DNA from: Actinomadura spongiicola
Lineage (GTDB): Bacteria; Actinomycetota; Actinomycetes; Streptosporangiales; Streptosporangiaceae
Length of the DNA: 64,000 bases
Assembly (NCBI RefSeq): GCF_003432485.1
Contig: NZ_QVNQ01000002.1
Span: 186,001-250,000, forward strand
Reading direction: 5' to 3'
Positions 36,034 through 44,112 of this stretch are shown here, one piece after another. Each line of letters begins with the position of its first letter. The stretch's first letter is position 1. A program made the position numbers and the translations under genes. A model generated the notes under the pieces. It worked only from the letters and a program-made list of their open reading frames with translations, was not told the origin of the DNA and made no database searches.

Positions 36034-36797
36034 GGCGCCGTCAGGATCACCGGCCCATCACCCGTCACCGCCACGGAATGCTCCACGTGGGCGGCCCTGC
36101 CGCCGTCCACGGTCACGACCGACCAGCCGTCCGCCAGCAGCCCGGTCTCATCCCTTCCCCCTTCGGTGACCATGGGCTCGATCGCGATCGTCAGCCCTTC
36201 CCTGAGCTTCAGCCCGCGCCCCCGCCGCCCCTTGTTGGGCACCGGCGGATCCTCGTGCATCTCCGTCCCGATCCCATGGCCCCCCGACCCGTCCGCGATG
36301 CCGTAACCGCCCGCCCGCACCGTCTCCTCGATCGCGGCCGCGACGTCCCCCATCCGATTCCCCGGCAGGGCCGCCGCGATACCCCGCTCCAGAGCAAGCC
36401 GAGCCGTCTCGATCAGCCGCAGCCCCGCCGCATCGCTTCTCCCCACCATGAACGTGATCGCCGAGTCCCCGCAGTACCCCCCGACCCGCGCCCCGGCATC
36501 AACACTCAACACGTCCCCGTCCCGCAGCACACCCCCGCGCGGAATCCCATGAACAACAACCTCGTTCACCGACACACAGATATTCGCCGGATACGGAACC
36601 GGCGCCCAAGCGGGCTTGTAGTGCAGAAACGGCGACGTGGCACCGTGCTCCTTCAGCACCCGCGCGGCCACCACGTCCAACTCCTCGAACGGCACACCGG
36701 GCTCCGCCGCGTCCCGCACACTCGCCAGAACCCGGGCGACGACCCGCCCCGCGTCCCGCATCCGCTCCCACTCCCGTGGGGTCCGATAGGTCACCAT
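36030..36797 (-). CDS. map: methionine aminopeptidase, type I
   Basis: 255 aa from ATG 36797; the frame continues upstream but would run through the promoter/operator. The metal ligands of the pita-bread fold are all present: the aspartates in [18 protein letters not shown], the histidine in [13 protein letters not shown], and glutamates in [11 protein letters not shown] and AHVEHSVAV. It removes N-terminal Met from new proteins. An actinomycete usually has more than one map, and this copy is paired with a divergent XRE regulator across a palindromic site, so it is probably the regulated copy. Confidence 0.92.
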   Translation of the reverse strand: MVTYRTPREWERMRDAGRVVARVLASVRDAAEPGVPFEELDVVAARVLKEHGATSPFLHYKPAWAPVPYPANICVSVNEVVVHGIPRGGVLRDGDVLSVDAGARVGGYCGDSAITFMVGRSDAAGLRLIETARLALERGIAAALPGNRMGDVAAAIEETVRAGGYGIADGSGGHGIGTEMHEDPPVPNKGRRGRGLKLREGLTIAIEPMVTEGGRDETGLLADGWSVVTVDGGRAAHVEHSVAVTGDGPVILTAP

Positions 36798-36808
36798 GCG
36801 GAAGATTT

Positions 36809-36822
36809 TAATACCAGTATTA
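36809..36822. promoter_or_regulatory. palindromic operator overlapping both divergent -10 boxes
   Basis: TAATAC-CA-GTATTA has perfect 6-bp arms. Each arm reads TAATAC toward one gene and can serve as its -10 (map on the minus strand, XRE gene on the plus). Predicted starts are within a few bases of the XRE ATG (nearly leaderless) and about 13 bp before the map ATG. Binding by the XRE protein would silence both. Confidence 0.65.
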
Positions 36823-36833
36823 CAATGCTTCGC

Positions 36834-37109
36834 ATGGTCCGTACCCCACTCACCGCCGAACAACGCGACCGCGGCAAGGCCCTCGGCCAGGTCCTCCGCG
36901 CCGCCCGCGGCCTCCGCCCGGCCGCCGCCGTCGCCGCCGAGGCCGGCATCTCCTTGGACACCCTCCGCAAGATCGAACGCGGCGCCATCGCCGTCCCCGC
37001 GTTCTTCACCGTCGCCGCCCTGGCCCGCGTCCTGGACCTCGACCTCACCACCCTCGCCCGCGACATGGACGAATTCGAGCGAACCATCCCCGACGAGGCC
37101 GCGTCATAA
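36834..37109 (+). CDS. XRE-family helix-turn-helix regulator
   Basis: 91 aa from ATG 36834 (MVRTPLTAEQRDRGK); ATG 36825 in the same frame is equally possible. The helix-turn-helix of the Cro/C1 type lies at about residues 18-70 (GQVLRAARG, AAEAGISLDTLRKIERGAIAVPAFFTVAALARVLDL). No sensor domain is present. It diverges from map with a 14-bp palindrome between them, so it probably autoregulates and controls map. Confidence 0.85.
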   Translation: MVRTPLTAEQRDRGKALGQVLRAARGLRPAAAVAAEAGISLDTLRKIERGAIAVPAFFTVAALARVLDLDLTTLARDMDEFERTIPDEAAS

Positions 37110-37116
37110 GACAAGA

Positions 37117-37160
37117 GAGCGCGCCGGCCACCTTCTGCGGGGGATGGGGCCGGCGCGCTC
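37117..37160. terminator. 13-bp perfect stem-loop between convergent genes
   Basis: GAGCGCGCCGGCC at 37117-37129 pairs exactly with 37148-37160. It lies 8 bp after the XRE stop and 17 bp before the yajQ stop on the other strand, so it can end both messages. Confidence 0.75.
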
Positions 37161-37176
37161 CCAGGCGTTACGCGCC

Positions 37177-37665
37177 CTACCTGTAGTTCACGAACTGCAG
37201 CGCCACATCGAGATCCTTGCCCTTGAGCAGTGCGATCACCGCCTGCAGGTCATCCTTCTTCTTCGAGCTGACCCGCAGCTCGTCCCCCTGGATCTGCACC
37301 TTGACGCCCTTCGGCCCCTCGTCCCGGACGATCTTGCCGATCTTCTTCGCGTCCTCCTGGGCGATGCCCTCCTTCAGCCCCACCCCCAGCTTGTGCACCT
37401 TCCCCGACAACTTCGGCTCGCCCGCGTCGATCGCCTTCAGCGAGATCCCCCGCTTCACGAGCTTGTCCTTCAACACGTCGAGCACCGCGTTCGCCCGCTC
37501 CTCCGTGTTCGCCTGGATCTCGATCGACTCCCCCGACCACTTGATCCCAGCGTCCACGTTCCGGAAGTCGAACCGGTTCGCCACCTCCTTGGCGGCCTGA
37601 TTCAGAGCGTTGTCGACCTCCTGCCGGTCGAGCTTGCTCACAATGTCGAAGCTGGCATCAGCCAC
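37177..37665 (-). CDS. yajQ: YajQ-family nucleotide/c-di-GMP-binding protein
   Basis: 162 aa from GTG 37665, with GAGGGG ahead of it; the ATG at 37674 would overlap that site. The family sequence is fully recognisable: [33 protein letters not shown] near the start, [87 protein letters not shown] at the end. YajQ proteins bind nucleic acid and, in some bacteria, cyclic di-GMP. Cytoplasmic. Confidence 0.93.
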   Translation of the reverse strand: MADASFDIVSKLDRQEVDNALNQAAKEVANRFDFRNVDAGIKWSGESIEIQANTEERANAVLDVLKDKLVKRGISLKAIDAGEPKLSGKVHKLGVGLKEGIAQEDAKKIGKIVRDEGPKGVKVQIQGDELRVSSKKKDDLQAVIALLKGKDLDVALQFVNYR

Positions 37666-37792
37666 CGAACACACATCCCCTCAGCAGCAACGTTCGCGGT
37701 CCAGAGAGCCTAGCGCCCGACCCCCCACCTCGATGTCACACCCACGCCCCCCGTCCGCTATCCTTTCCATGCCGTCGCACCAGCGACACCAA

Positions 37793-37874
37793 GGCGGGTT
37801 GCCCGAGTGGCCAATGGGAGCGGACTGTAAATCCGTCGGCTTAGCCTACGCAGGTTCGAACCCTGCACCCGCCA
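37793..37874 (+). tRNA. tRNA-Tyr (GTA)
   Basis: The acceptor arms GGCGGGT/ACCCGCC pair fully; the anticodon loop CTGTAAA gives GTA; a long variable arm (GTCGGCTTAGCCTACG) marks a class II tRNA, as expected for bacterial Tyr; the T-arm GCAGGTTCGAACCCTGC is intact. No CCA is encoded. This tRNA is the attachment site of SLP1-type integrative elements in Streptomyces, and a decayed integrase follows. Confidence 0.96.
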
Positions 37875-37885
37875 CCCCACGCAGA

Positions 37886-37920
37886 ACGGCCTCTGACCTG
37901 CGCCAACGGTCAGGGGCCGT
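37886..37920 (+). terminator. stem-loop after tRNA-Tyr
   Basis: ACGGCCTCTGACC at 37886-37898 pairs with 37908-37920 with one wobble around a 9-nt loop, 12 bp behind the tRNA. It likely terminates the tRNA transcript. Confidence 0.7.
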
Positions 37921-38077
37921 TCGCGTCCCAAGCTCCCCCCCGCACGCAGCCAGAAGCCACCGGATGTCACTGATCCCCGGAATATGCGCGGAATGGTCCG
38001 GGTGTGTTCCCGCAGCTCGCGTCAGGAACGGCGAAGGGGCTCCGGCATATACCGAAGCCCCTAGAGGGCAGGTCGGA

Positions 38078-38325
38078 TCAGTCGTCGAGCGCATCGTCGA
38101 TTCGCTGATTCGCCCGGTCATGCTGGCCCAGGATGCACTTCGCGTAGACCCGCAACAGGACCTTGACGCTATGGCCCGCCCGTTCGGCGACCTCGGTTGC
38201 CGGAACCCCAGAGTTGAGTCAGAGCGAGACCCCGCGTGCCGAAGGTCGTACGGTCGCCGCGCCAGGGGGGAGTCGACCTGTTCCGGTGTGAAGGCCAGTG
38301 CCCGAGTCGCGGCCCAGACGTCGCC
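38078..38325 (-). pseudogene. decayed tyrosine-recombinase (integrase) C-terminal fragment
   Basis: The minus strand reads WAATRALAFTPEQ...SPLARRPYDLRHA, then after a one-base frameshift near 38235 continues VSL*LNSGVPATEVAERAGHSVKVLLRVYAKCILGQHD to a stop at 38078. This is the catalytic end of an actinomycete tyrosine integrase: RxxY-type PYDLRHA box, GHS box and the terminal tyrosine (LLRVYAKC). It has a frameshift and an in-frame TGA (38219-38221) where Trp is expected, and no N-terminal half. It points toward tRNA-Tyr, 200 bp away, as integrases of tRNA-borne elements do. Confidence 0.85.
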
Positions 38326-38344
38326 GTGGGTGGTCGACCGGTTA

Positions 38345-38490
38345 GAGGCTTGAGTGTGCGTGAAGCGGGGGCCAGTGGAGATCGCCATGGCGTCCCAGGG
38401 ACGTTCGGTGACGTCTACGAGCCTGCTCACCAGGGCGTCGAAGGCGTCACTCGGTAGGCCGCCGATCTGACCGAGAGCCGTAGCGTGCAA
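38345..38490 (-). pseudogene. possible RelE/ParE-type toxin fragment
   Basis: About 45 codons on the minus strand (ALGQIGGLPSDAFDALVSRL, then VDVTERPWDAMAIST and PRFTHTQ) resemble the N-terminal half of actinobacterial RelE-like toxins, where an 'xLPxxAFDALVxxLVxVxxxPWDA' pattern is common. The sequence then merges into the integrase remnant, so the rest of the toxin is missing. The identification is from pattern memory only. Confidence 0.35.
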
Positions 38491-38655
38491 CTCAACCCCG
38501 GTAACTCAACGAATGCTGCCCGTGCGTTCCGTCCAACCGGGGATGGCGGCATCTGCCGACATGAAAGCGGACGAGTCACCGGTCTGGGTCTGCTCGGCTC
38601 GCTCTGCGAAGTCTGGACGGGCATATGCGGTGGCGCGTAGATGCCGCAGTCGTAG

Positions 38656-38799
38656 GGCGATCAGGAGACCGCACAGGCACTGGGCGTGCGAATCGGGACC
38701 GTGCGGTCTCGGATCAACCGCGTTCGGGCCAGGCTGCGCAAGGAGCTCGGCGACATCAATCCCATGTCACCGATTGTCGAGGAGTCCGTTCGTGGATGA
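38656..38799 (+). pseudogene. ECF sigma factor fragment (region 4 only)
   Basis: The plus strand encodes DQETAQALGVRIGTVRSRINRVRARLRKELGDINP and ends at the TGA at 38797-38799. This is sigma region 4.2 of an ECF sigma factor. A TAG precedes it in frame at 38653-38655 and there is no region 2, so the gene is beheaded. Its stop overlaps the GTG of the CU044_5270-like gene, preserving the original coupled order of sigma factor and partner. Confidence 0.75.
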
Positions 38800-39145
38800 G
38801 ATGACCATGGTGGAGCGGCTGCGCGCGGAAGTTCCGCAGCCTGAGGCGGACGATCTGCGGGTCGAGGAGGCCCGGCTGATGGCGGCCATCGCCGACTCGC
38901 GGCCCGTTCGGCGTGGATTTCCGCTGCCCCGACGGGTGGTCGTCCCGCTGCTCGCGGCGGCCATGACCATCAAGGCGATGGGCGTCCGGGAGGAGTACAT
39001 CTTTGATCCCCGGACGTATCAGTACCTGGGAGAGCGGACCGTCGTCGACTCCGGCCCCCTCAAGACGCCCGTGGGGAGCGTGCTGACGGCTTCGGCGCTG
39101 TTGAAGGTGAGTGTCGCCGACACTGCTCCGGCGCCTCGGCGCTGA
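38792..39145 (+). pseudogene. CU044_5270-family protein with large internal deletion
   Basis: 117 codons from GTG 38792, open throughout. The first ~55 residues (MDEMTMVERLRAEVPQPEADDLRVEEARLMAAI ... RRVVVPLLAAAM) are the N-terminus and transmembrane start of this family; the rest (GVREEYIFDPRTYQYLGERTVVDSG...GSVLTASALLKVSVAD) is its C-terminal end. Intact relatives are about 300-400 aa, so some 200 residues have been removed in frame around residue 57. It was the membrane partner of the sigma factor fragment just upstream. Confidence 0.7.
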
Positions 39146-39272
39146 CAGTCCTTCATCACGAGATCTAGCAGGTCACGCAGGTAGGGCGTTGGGGCTGTGA
39201 ACCTGTTGGCCACCTGGACGGCGAGCCCCGAGATAGGTCTCGAAGGATTCCGATTTAACGAGCTGCGGTTTG

Positions 39273-39839
39273 GTGGAGTTTTCATCGAGACTCGGGCGTG
39301 TGGTGGACGAGGGGGAACTGCGGCGGATCTGGTCGGGGCCGTCGGCTGATGAACGTGCCTTTCTGGTGCGTGTTGTCTTCGAGGCTGAAGACCCGGAGGC
39401 GGTCTTGGCGGTGGCGCGGAAGACGCTCGCGGCCGTGTTGGGGCGGGTCGAATCGTGGCCTGAAGACGACGATGTGTGGACCGAGGTGGTTCCCGCCGAG
39501 TTCATTGAGCGTTGCGCGTCCGAGGACCTGGAACCGGGCGAGGGGGCAGGCCTTGATGCGTCCGAGGAGAACGCGAGGTGGATGGCGTGGTGGCGTGCGC
39601 TCACGCCAGAGGAGAAGCGGGCGGCCTGTGAGGGGCCCTGGAGGCTGTCGGATTGGTTGTACTGCTTCGATCCCACGGCCGACGGTGGGGGAAACGATCG
39701 AAGTTGGTGGTGGTGGGACGCGGGGATCGAGGCTTCTGGAGCGGGCTGGATCGACGTCGCCACTACCGGGTGGCCGTTCGGGACGGGTTCCTTGTACTGG
39801 CTCATCGAGGCGAGCGGCGGGCGGGATCCGCACTCCTGA
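39273..39839 (+). CDS. hypothetical Trp-rich protein (immunity-like)
   Basis: 188 aa. It is acidic, soluble and very rich in tryptophan: WMAWWRALTPEEKRAACEGPWRLSDWLYCFDP in the middle and WWWWDAG ... WIDVATTGWPFGTGSLYWLIEASGG near the end. I have seen this ending in scattered actinomycete hypothetical proteins, usually near SMI1-like or toxin genes, but know no function. GTG 39273 is a probable start; a TTG lies one codon earlier. No ribosome site is obvious. Confidence 0.6.
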   Translation: MEFSSRLGRVVDEGELRRIWSGPSADERAFLVRVVFEAEDPEAVLAVARKTLAAVLGRVESWPEDDDVWTEVVPAEFIERCASEDLEPGEGAGLDASEENARWMAWWRALTPEEKRAACEGPWRLSDWLYCFDPTADGGGNDRSWWWWDAGIEASGAGWIDVATTGWPFGTGSLYWLIEASGGRDPHS

Positions 39840-39929
39840 CCGCTGACGATCCCTGTACGCATGAAGGGTTGATAGTGCTGTGACGGGAACGCTCTGTGTT
39901 CGTAAGCGGCGGTTGAGGTCGGGGCTGTT

Positions 39930-40472
39930 TTAGGTCAGGCGGTGTTTGGCTTGGGGCCATGGTTGGGGGGCTGAGTAGCCTTCGCCTGTCATTTCCTCGT
40001 CCAAGTACCAGGCTTTTCCGGAGAGCCAGGTGCGTAGCCAGTGGGAGAGGTTGTCCGCGTCCAGGAACCACGCGTCGCTCCAGTTGTCTTCCGCTATAAC
40101 GTTGGGTTCGAAGAGCAGGACGGGTGCTTGGGGGACGGTGCAGTCGACGGCCGCGTACATGGCGCAGCCCCAGTGGAGGATGGGGAGGACACCCGTCGGC
40201 CACTGATGGGGTGCCTGTTCCGCGTGGTAGGTGCTGACGGCGGTCTGACCTTCCGAGGCGATCAGCGGCAGGAGTTGGTAGTCGGGGCCGAAACCGCCGT
40301 TGCCGACTTCCTGGTAGAGCCGTGCCAGCAGGGGAGGCAGTGAGAAGCCCAGTGAGGTTTCGGCTTCCTTGATCTGCTCGGGGGTGGCGGGGGTGAGCGC
40401 GGCACCGGATTCTTGCCTCGCGCGGGCGGCGACCCTGCTCAGTAGATCGTCCTGCTCTGTCATGCGGCTCAT
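39930..40472 (-). CDS. SMI1/KNR4-family protein
   Basis: 180 aa from ATG 40472 (MSRMTEQDD); ATG 40463 is also possible. The SMI1/KNR4 fold is shown by ATPEQIKEAETSLGFSLPPLLARLYQEVGNGGFGPDYQLLPL at about residues 30-70, and later CAMYAAVDC and PVLLFEPN...WFLDADNLSHWLRTWLSG. In bacteria this superfamily mostly supplies immunity proteins against polymorphic toxins. No toxin is next to it, so it is an orphan immunity gene or has a different role. Confidence 0.82.
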   Translation of the reverse strand: MSRMTEQDDLLSRVAARARQESGAALTPATPEQIKEAETSLGFSLPPLLARLYQEVGNGGFGPDYQLLPLIASEGQTAVSTYHAEQAPHQWPTGVLPILHWGCAMYAAVDCTVPQAPVLLFEPNVIAEDNWSDAWFLDADNLSHWLRTWLSGKAWYLDEEMTGEGYSAPQPWPQAKHRLT

Positions 40473-40643
40473 GGTGGCACTCGTCTCCGACAAAGGGACG
40501 CGGCGAGTCGGTTGGCGGGTGTACGAGGGGAGCGCCTGGCTGCGAGAGTGGCCGAATGACCCGCGACGCTGAGGAACCGAGCGAAGCGGAACTCGCGCGA
40601 GCCGCTATCGGAAGAGCGTCCCTGACGGCGATACGGAGGAGTT

Positions 40644-40811
40644 GTGGGTAGGGAGACGATCGTCGAGCTTCGGGATTATCTGTTGGGGGCGGCCGGGGAC
40701 TTTCCCGGGGCCGTTCGGGCGGAGGTCGTGGAAGGCGAGACGGGCATGTTCAGCGTCCAGCTTGAGAGTGGAGAGGAGTTGTTCGTCGCCATTGCGTCCG
40801 TTGTCGTTTGA
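40644..40811 (+). CDS. small hypothetical protein, 55 aa
   Basis: GTG 40644 is preceded by GGAGGA at 40635-40640 (short spacing) and runs to the TGA at 40809. The product starts MGRETIVELRDYLLGAAGDF and ends ELFVAIASVVV; it has no Cys, is acidic, and its alternation of charged and hydrophobic residues looks like a small folded alpha/beta protein, not a chance frame. It lies 39 bp ahead of the MerR gene and may be transcribed with it. No family recognised. Confidence 0.5.
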   Translation: MGRETIVELRDYLLGAAGDFPGAVRAEVVEGETGMFSVQLESGEELFVAIASVVV

Positions 40812-40849
40812 GCGGGGCTTGGCCGTGACGCCGTGGCATGGTGTGGGGT

Positions 40850-41575
40850 ATGCGGATCGGTGAACTGGCCGCGCTGGTCGGGGTCTCGACCCGGACCGTG
40901 CGGCACTACCACCAGCTGGGGCTGATGCCCGAGCCGGAGCGGCTCGGTAACGGGTATCGGGATTATCGGTTGCGGGACGCCGTCCTGCTCGCGCGGGTGC
41001 GCAGGCTGGTGGAGTTGGGGCTGGCGCTGGACGAGGTCCGCGAGGTCCTCGCCGGTGATCGGGGTCGGGAGCTGCGGGAGGTCCTGGTCGCGTTGGACGC
41101 CGATCTGGCCGCGGAGGAAAAGGCGATCAGGGCGCGACGGGAACGGCTGGCCCGGTTGCTGGACGAGGCGGATCTGACCCCCGACTCGGCGGTGTCGCCC
41201 GAAATGGCGGAGGTGCTGCGGGGGTTGCCGCGCGGGTCGCGGTTCGGGGAGTTCGATCGGGACCTGCTCGCCTTGGTCGACACGAAGGTCGGGGAAGCTG
41301 AACGGGACGAGTTCGTGGAGATGATGCGGCCCTTCGGTGAGGCACGGGAGCGCATCGCCCAGATCTATGCGCGCATGGACGAGATAGCGGACGCGTCGAC
41401 GAACGACCCGCGAATCGCCGAGATCGCGAAGGACCTTGCTGACGAGGTGCCGAAGGACATGGCGGCGCTGGCGGTCGGGCACGACCTGGACCATCGGTGG
41501 CTGGACGAGATGCCCCCCGCACAGGCCGAAGTGCTCCGACGAATGATCGGCATTTTGAAGGCTCGGGCGCGCTGA
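40850..41575 (+). CDS. MerR-family regulator
   Basis: 241 aa from ATG 40850. The winged helix-turn-helix is classical: MRIGELAALVGVSTRTVRHYHQLGLMPEPERLGNGYRDYRLRDAVLLARVRRLVELGLALDEVREVL over residues 1-70. A long coiled-coil follows (AADLAAEEKAIRARRERLARLLDEADL), and then a ~120-residue helical C-terminal domain that could bind a ligand. There is no Cys cluster, so it is not a metal sensor. No target gene is adjacent on the opposite strand; autoregulation is likely. Confidence 0.87.
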   Translation: MRIGELAALVGVSTRTVRHYHQLGLMPEPERLGNGYRDYRLRDAVLLARVRRLVELGLALDEVREVLAGDRGRELREVLVALDADLAAEEKAIRARRERLARLLDEADLTPDSAVSPEMAEVLRGLPRGSRFGEFDRDLLALVDTKVGEAERDEFVEMMRPFGEARERIAQIYARMDEIADASTNDPRIAEIAKDLADEVPKDMAALAVGHDLDHRWLDEMPPAQAEVLRRMIGILKARAR

Positions 41576-41638
41576 AGTGTTCGACGGATTCGGTTGAGCG
41601 CGTCCCGGCGCGACGGTTGAAGAGGTAGACCTGCTTGT

Positions 41639-42376
41639 GTGCAGGTGAGTTATGTGAGTGAGGCGACGCCGGGACGGGAGAACGAGGACTTCGTCGCGGC
41701 GGGCCCCGGGTGGGTCGTGCTGCTGGACGGGGCGACCGCCCCCGCGGGGGTGGAGAGCGGGTGCCGGCACGATCCGGCGTGGCTGGTGCGCAGGCTCGGT
41801 GGGTGGATCGCCGCGCTGCTGGCCCTGGAGGACGGCAAGCCGCTGCCCGACCTGGTGGCCGAGGCGATCAAGGAGACGGGGGAGGCGCACACGGGCACGT
41901 GCGATCTCCAGAACCCGGACAGCCCGTCGGCGACGGTGTCGCTGCTGCGGCGCCGAGGAGAGGTGGTGGAGTGGTTCGTCCTGGCCGACTCGCCCATTGT
42001 GATCGATGTCGGTGAGGTTCGGGTGTTCCGGGACGACCGGGTCGATCATCTGCCCAGTTACACCCTCGAAGGCGTGCGGAGGTCGCGCAACAGCCCGGGC
42101 GGGTTCTGGGTCGCGAGCACGAAACCGGAGGCCGCGTACGAGGGGCTGACCGGGGAGGTGCCGGTCGCGGGGCTGAGACGGGCGGCGGTGTTGAGCGACG
42201 GCGCGTCCAGGCTGGTGGAGCGGTTCGGGTTGTTGGAGTGGGACGAACTGCTCCAGTTTCTCGATGAGGAGGGGCCGCGCGAGCTCGTCAGAAGGACCAG
42301 GGAGGCGGAGGCCTCGGCGACAGGTGTCCGGGGGAAGCGGTACGACGACGCCACGGCGGTCCTCGTCCGTTTCTAA
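41639..42376 (+). CDS. PP2C-like protein phosphatase domain protein
   Basis: 245 aa from GTG 41639. The PP2C fold is suggested by GRENEDFVAAGPGWVVLLDGATAP at residues 12-35 (motif with the DG metal ligand), DSPSATVSLLRRRGEVVEWFVLADSPIVI, RAAVLSDGASRL and the final DDATAVLVRF. The usual first-motif GxxRxxNED is only partly kept (GRENED), and the protein is shorter than normal, so it may be a divergent phosphatase. Cytoplasmic. Its stop overlaps that of the convergent gene. Confidence 0.72.
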   Translation: MQVSYVSEATPGRENEDFVAAGPGWVVLLDGATAPAGVESGCRHDPAWLVRRLGGWIAALLALEDGKPLPDLVAEAIKETGEAHTGTCDLQNPDSPSATVSLLRRRGEVVEWFVLADSPIVIDVGEVRVFRDDRVDHLPSYTLEGVRRSRNSPGGFWVASTKPEAAYEGLTGEVPVAGLRRAAVLSDGASRLVERFGLLEWDELLQFLDEEGPRELVRRTREAEASATGVRGKRYDDATAVLVRF

Positions 42377-43404
42377 TGTTTGGCGGGGGCGATGTGCTGC
42401 CACCAGCCGGCGAGGTTCTCGGGAAGGTGGTCGGCGTTGACCTGAAGGGTGGCGGGCATCAGCGGGAAGCGCCGCCCGGCGGGGAACGACCGCTCGTAGG
42501 ACGGCGGGTCGATGACGATGACACGGGTCCCGTTGACGACCGGGATGTCGGCGGGCACACCCTCGTTCCAGATCCACTCACCGTGCGCGTCCACGAGGTT
42601 CCACGGGCTGGAGATCACGGGCGGTCCGGGCGGGACGTCGGCGTCCAGGAAACAGGCGACGATCTCGGGGGCGGGGCGGTCTCCGGGAAGGCCGTCCGGT
42701 CGTCCGATGAGGGCGCCCGCGAGGAGGATGTGCAGTTGGAAGTTGTCGCCGATGCCGCCGATGGTGACCGTCCAACCCTTGCGGCTCTCGCGGTCGAGGA
42801 CGAGGAGCCGCTCGTCGTCCAGGACACGCAGCAACGCGTGGAAGTGGTCCATCTGCGGCAGGTACTCGGCGGCCTCCCCGGCGGCGAGGGCGCGGAAGTC
42901 GCGGTCGGCGAGTCCGGCGCGGATCGACGGCGCCATCTGCAGGACGGTGCACCCCGCCATCGTGAACTGCGGCAGCGCGAACCACGCCAGCATCGCGCCG
43001 ACCGCGCGCTCCCCGAGCCTCGGCGTGATGGTGTCGAAGATGTGCTGGGAAGGCTTTTCCTCGTGCATGTCGGGTGGTGGTTTCCCCCCGGCGGCCTCCT
43101 CCCAGGCGTTGGCGAACGTCAGCGCCCCGGAGATCACATCGGTGATCCGCTGGACGACGGCGAGGCCCGCGATGACGGGGTCGGCCCCGGTCTCGATCCA
43201 GGCGCCGGAGATGATGGCGAGCCAGCCGGCGAGGTTCGCGGGGGCCTCGGCGATGCCCTCCGCCATGCGCGGCATCGCGTCGTTCATCTCGGCGGGCGGC
43301 GCCGTCTTGGACGCCTCCATGAGCTGCGGTAGGAGGTCGCCGAAGGACCTGTCCTCGGTGACGGCGGCCCAGACGATCTGGTCGACGAGGTGTAGGAGCG
43401 CCAT
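42373..43404 (-). CDS. hypothetical protein of unknown family
   Basis: 343 aa. There is no signal peptide. Notable features are an Ala-rich helical first half (residues 1-170) and a mixed second half with VLDDERLLVLDRESRKGWTVTIGGIGDNFQLHILLAGALIG and, near the end, RVIVIDPPSYERSFPAGRRFPLMPATLQVNADHLPENLAGWW. The composition looks like a real conserved enzyme-like or binding protein. I do not recognise it. Start at ATG 43404, which has no good ribosome site. It converges with the PP2C-like gene and overlaps it by 4 bp. Confidence 0.6.
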   Translation of the reverse strand: MALLHLVDQIVWAAVTEDRSFGDLLPQLMEASKTAPPAEMNDAMPRMAEGIAEAPANLAGWLAIISGAWIETGADPVIAGLAVVQRITDVISGALTFANAWEEAAGGKPPPDMHEEKPSQHIFDTITPRLGERAVGAMLAWFALPQFTMAGCTVLQMAPSIRAGLADRDFRALAAGEAAEYLPQMDHFHALLRVLDDERLLVLDRESRKGWTVTIGGIGDNFQLHILLAGALIGRPDGLPGDRPAPEIVACFLDADVPPGPPVISSPWNLVDAHGEWIWNEGVPADIPVVNGTRVIVIDPPSYERSFPAGRRFPLMPATLQVNADHLPENLAGWWQHIAPAKH

Positions 43405-43579
43405 GAATGATCACCATGGCACAGCGGGCGGAAAGGTGAACCCCGCATCGGCCATCCCGGCCGCATTGCCCGCAACCTTCGGGGCTGACCAGCGATGACG
43501 GTCGCAACCTTCGACGGCTCTGAACGAGTTCGCGCCATCTGCTCGGGGCGTGTATGGTTTCACTGCGCGAACGACGCAG

Positions 43580-43652
43580 GCCCCTTTAGCTCAGTCGGCA
43601 GAGCGTCTCCATGGTAAGGAGAAGGTCTACGGTTCGATTCCGTAAAGGGGCT
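43580..43652 (+). tRNA. tRNA-Thr (GGT)
   Basis: The acceptor GCCCCTT/AAGGGGC pairs fully; the anticodon stem TCTCC/GGAGA encloses loop ATGGTAA with GGT; the T-loop GGTTCGATTCC is intact. No CCA is encoded. It marks the far border of the accessory stretch that begins behind tRNA-Tyr. Confidence 0.95.
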
Positions 43653-43919
43653 CACGACATCACGGCCGCCATCCGATCGGGACGGCGGCCTTCGTCGTCA
43701 CCGGGGCCCGAGCGGCCCGATTCGCTCCATACCAGGCCCTGTGGTACGGTCCCACCGGTTCCAGTGGGACGTTTCGCAGGTCATCGGCGCACCCGGTAAC
43801 CTGAGGCACGGTTCGGGGAGCCCTCGAAGCCGATTCCCGATCATGATCCCGGGTTTTCGTGTTTCCGGGGTTCGGTGGACATCCGGTATCCTTGCATTCC
43901 GGTCCACACCGACCATCAC

Positions 43920-43993
43920 GGCGGGGTAGCTCAGTCAGGCAGAGCAAGCGGCTCATAATCGCTGTGTCGCCGGTTCAAGTCCGGCCCTCGCTA
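43920..43993 (+). tRNA. tRNA-Met (CAT), elongator type
   Basis: Acceptor GGCGGGG pairs with CCTCGCT including two wobbles; anticodon stem AGCGG/TCGCT with loop CTCATAA gives CAT; T-arm GCCGGTTCAAGTCCGGC is intact. It lacks the C-A mismatch at the acceptor top that marks initiator tRNA. It lies upstream of rpmG, an arrangement typical of actinomycetes. Confidence 0.93.
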
Positions 43994-44112
43994 CTACCCA
44001 AGTCTCTCACCTCCACCGGAGGTGGGCAGGCCTGGGTCGATTCGCCGCCCGCCCAACAGGGTGGACGACGTCCGAAAGTCCCTTTGTCCCTAGCCCAGAA
44101 AGGCACTCCATC

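Noticed and set aside
40800..40849. MerR-type promoter with 19-bp spacer upstream of the MerR gene
   Set aside because: TTGGCC could be a -35, but no -10 at 19 bp and no clear dyad between them.
37875..43579. Search for a direct repeat of the tRNA-Tyr 3' end (attR)
   Set aside because: No second copy of the T-arm/acceptor sequence was seen in the accessory stretch; the outer border of the former element cannot be defined.
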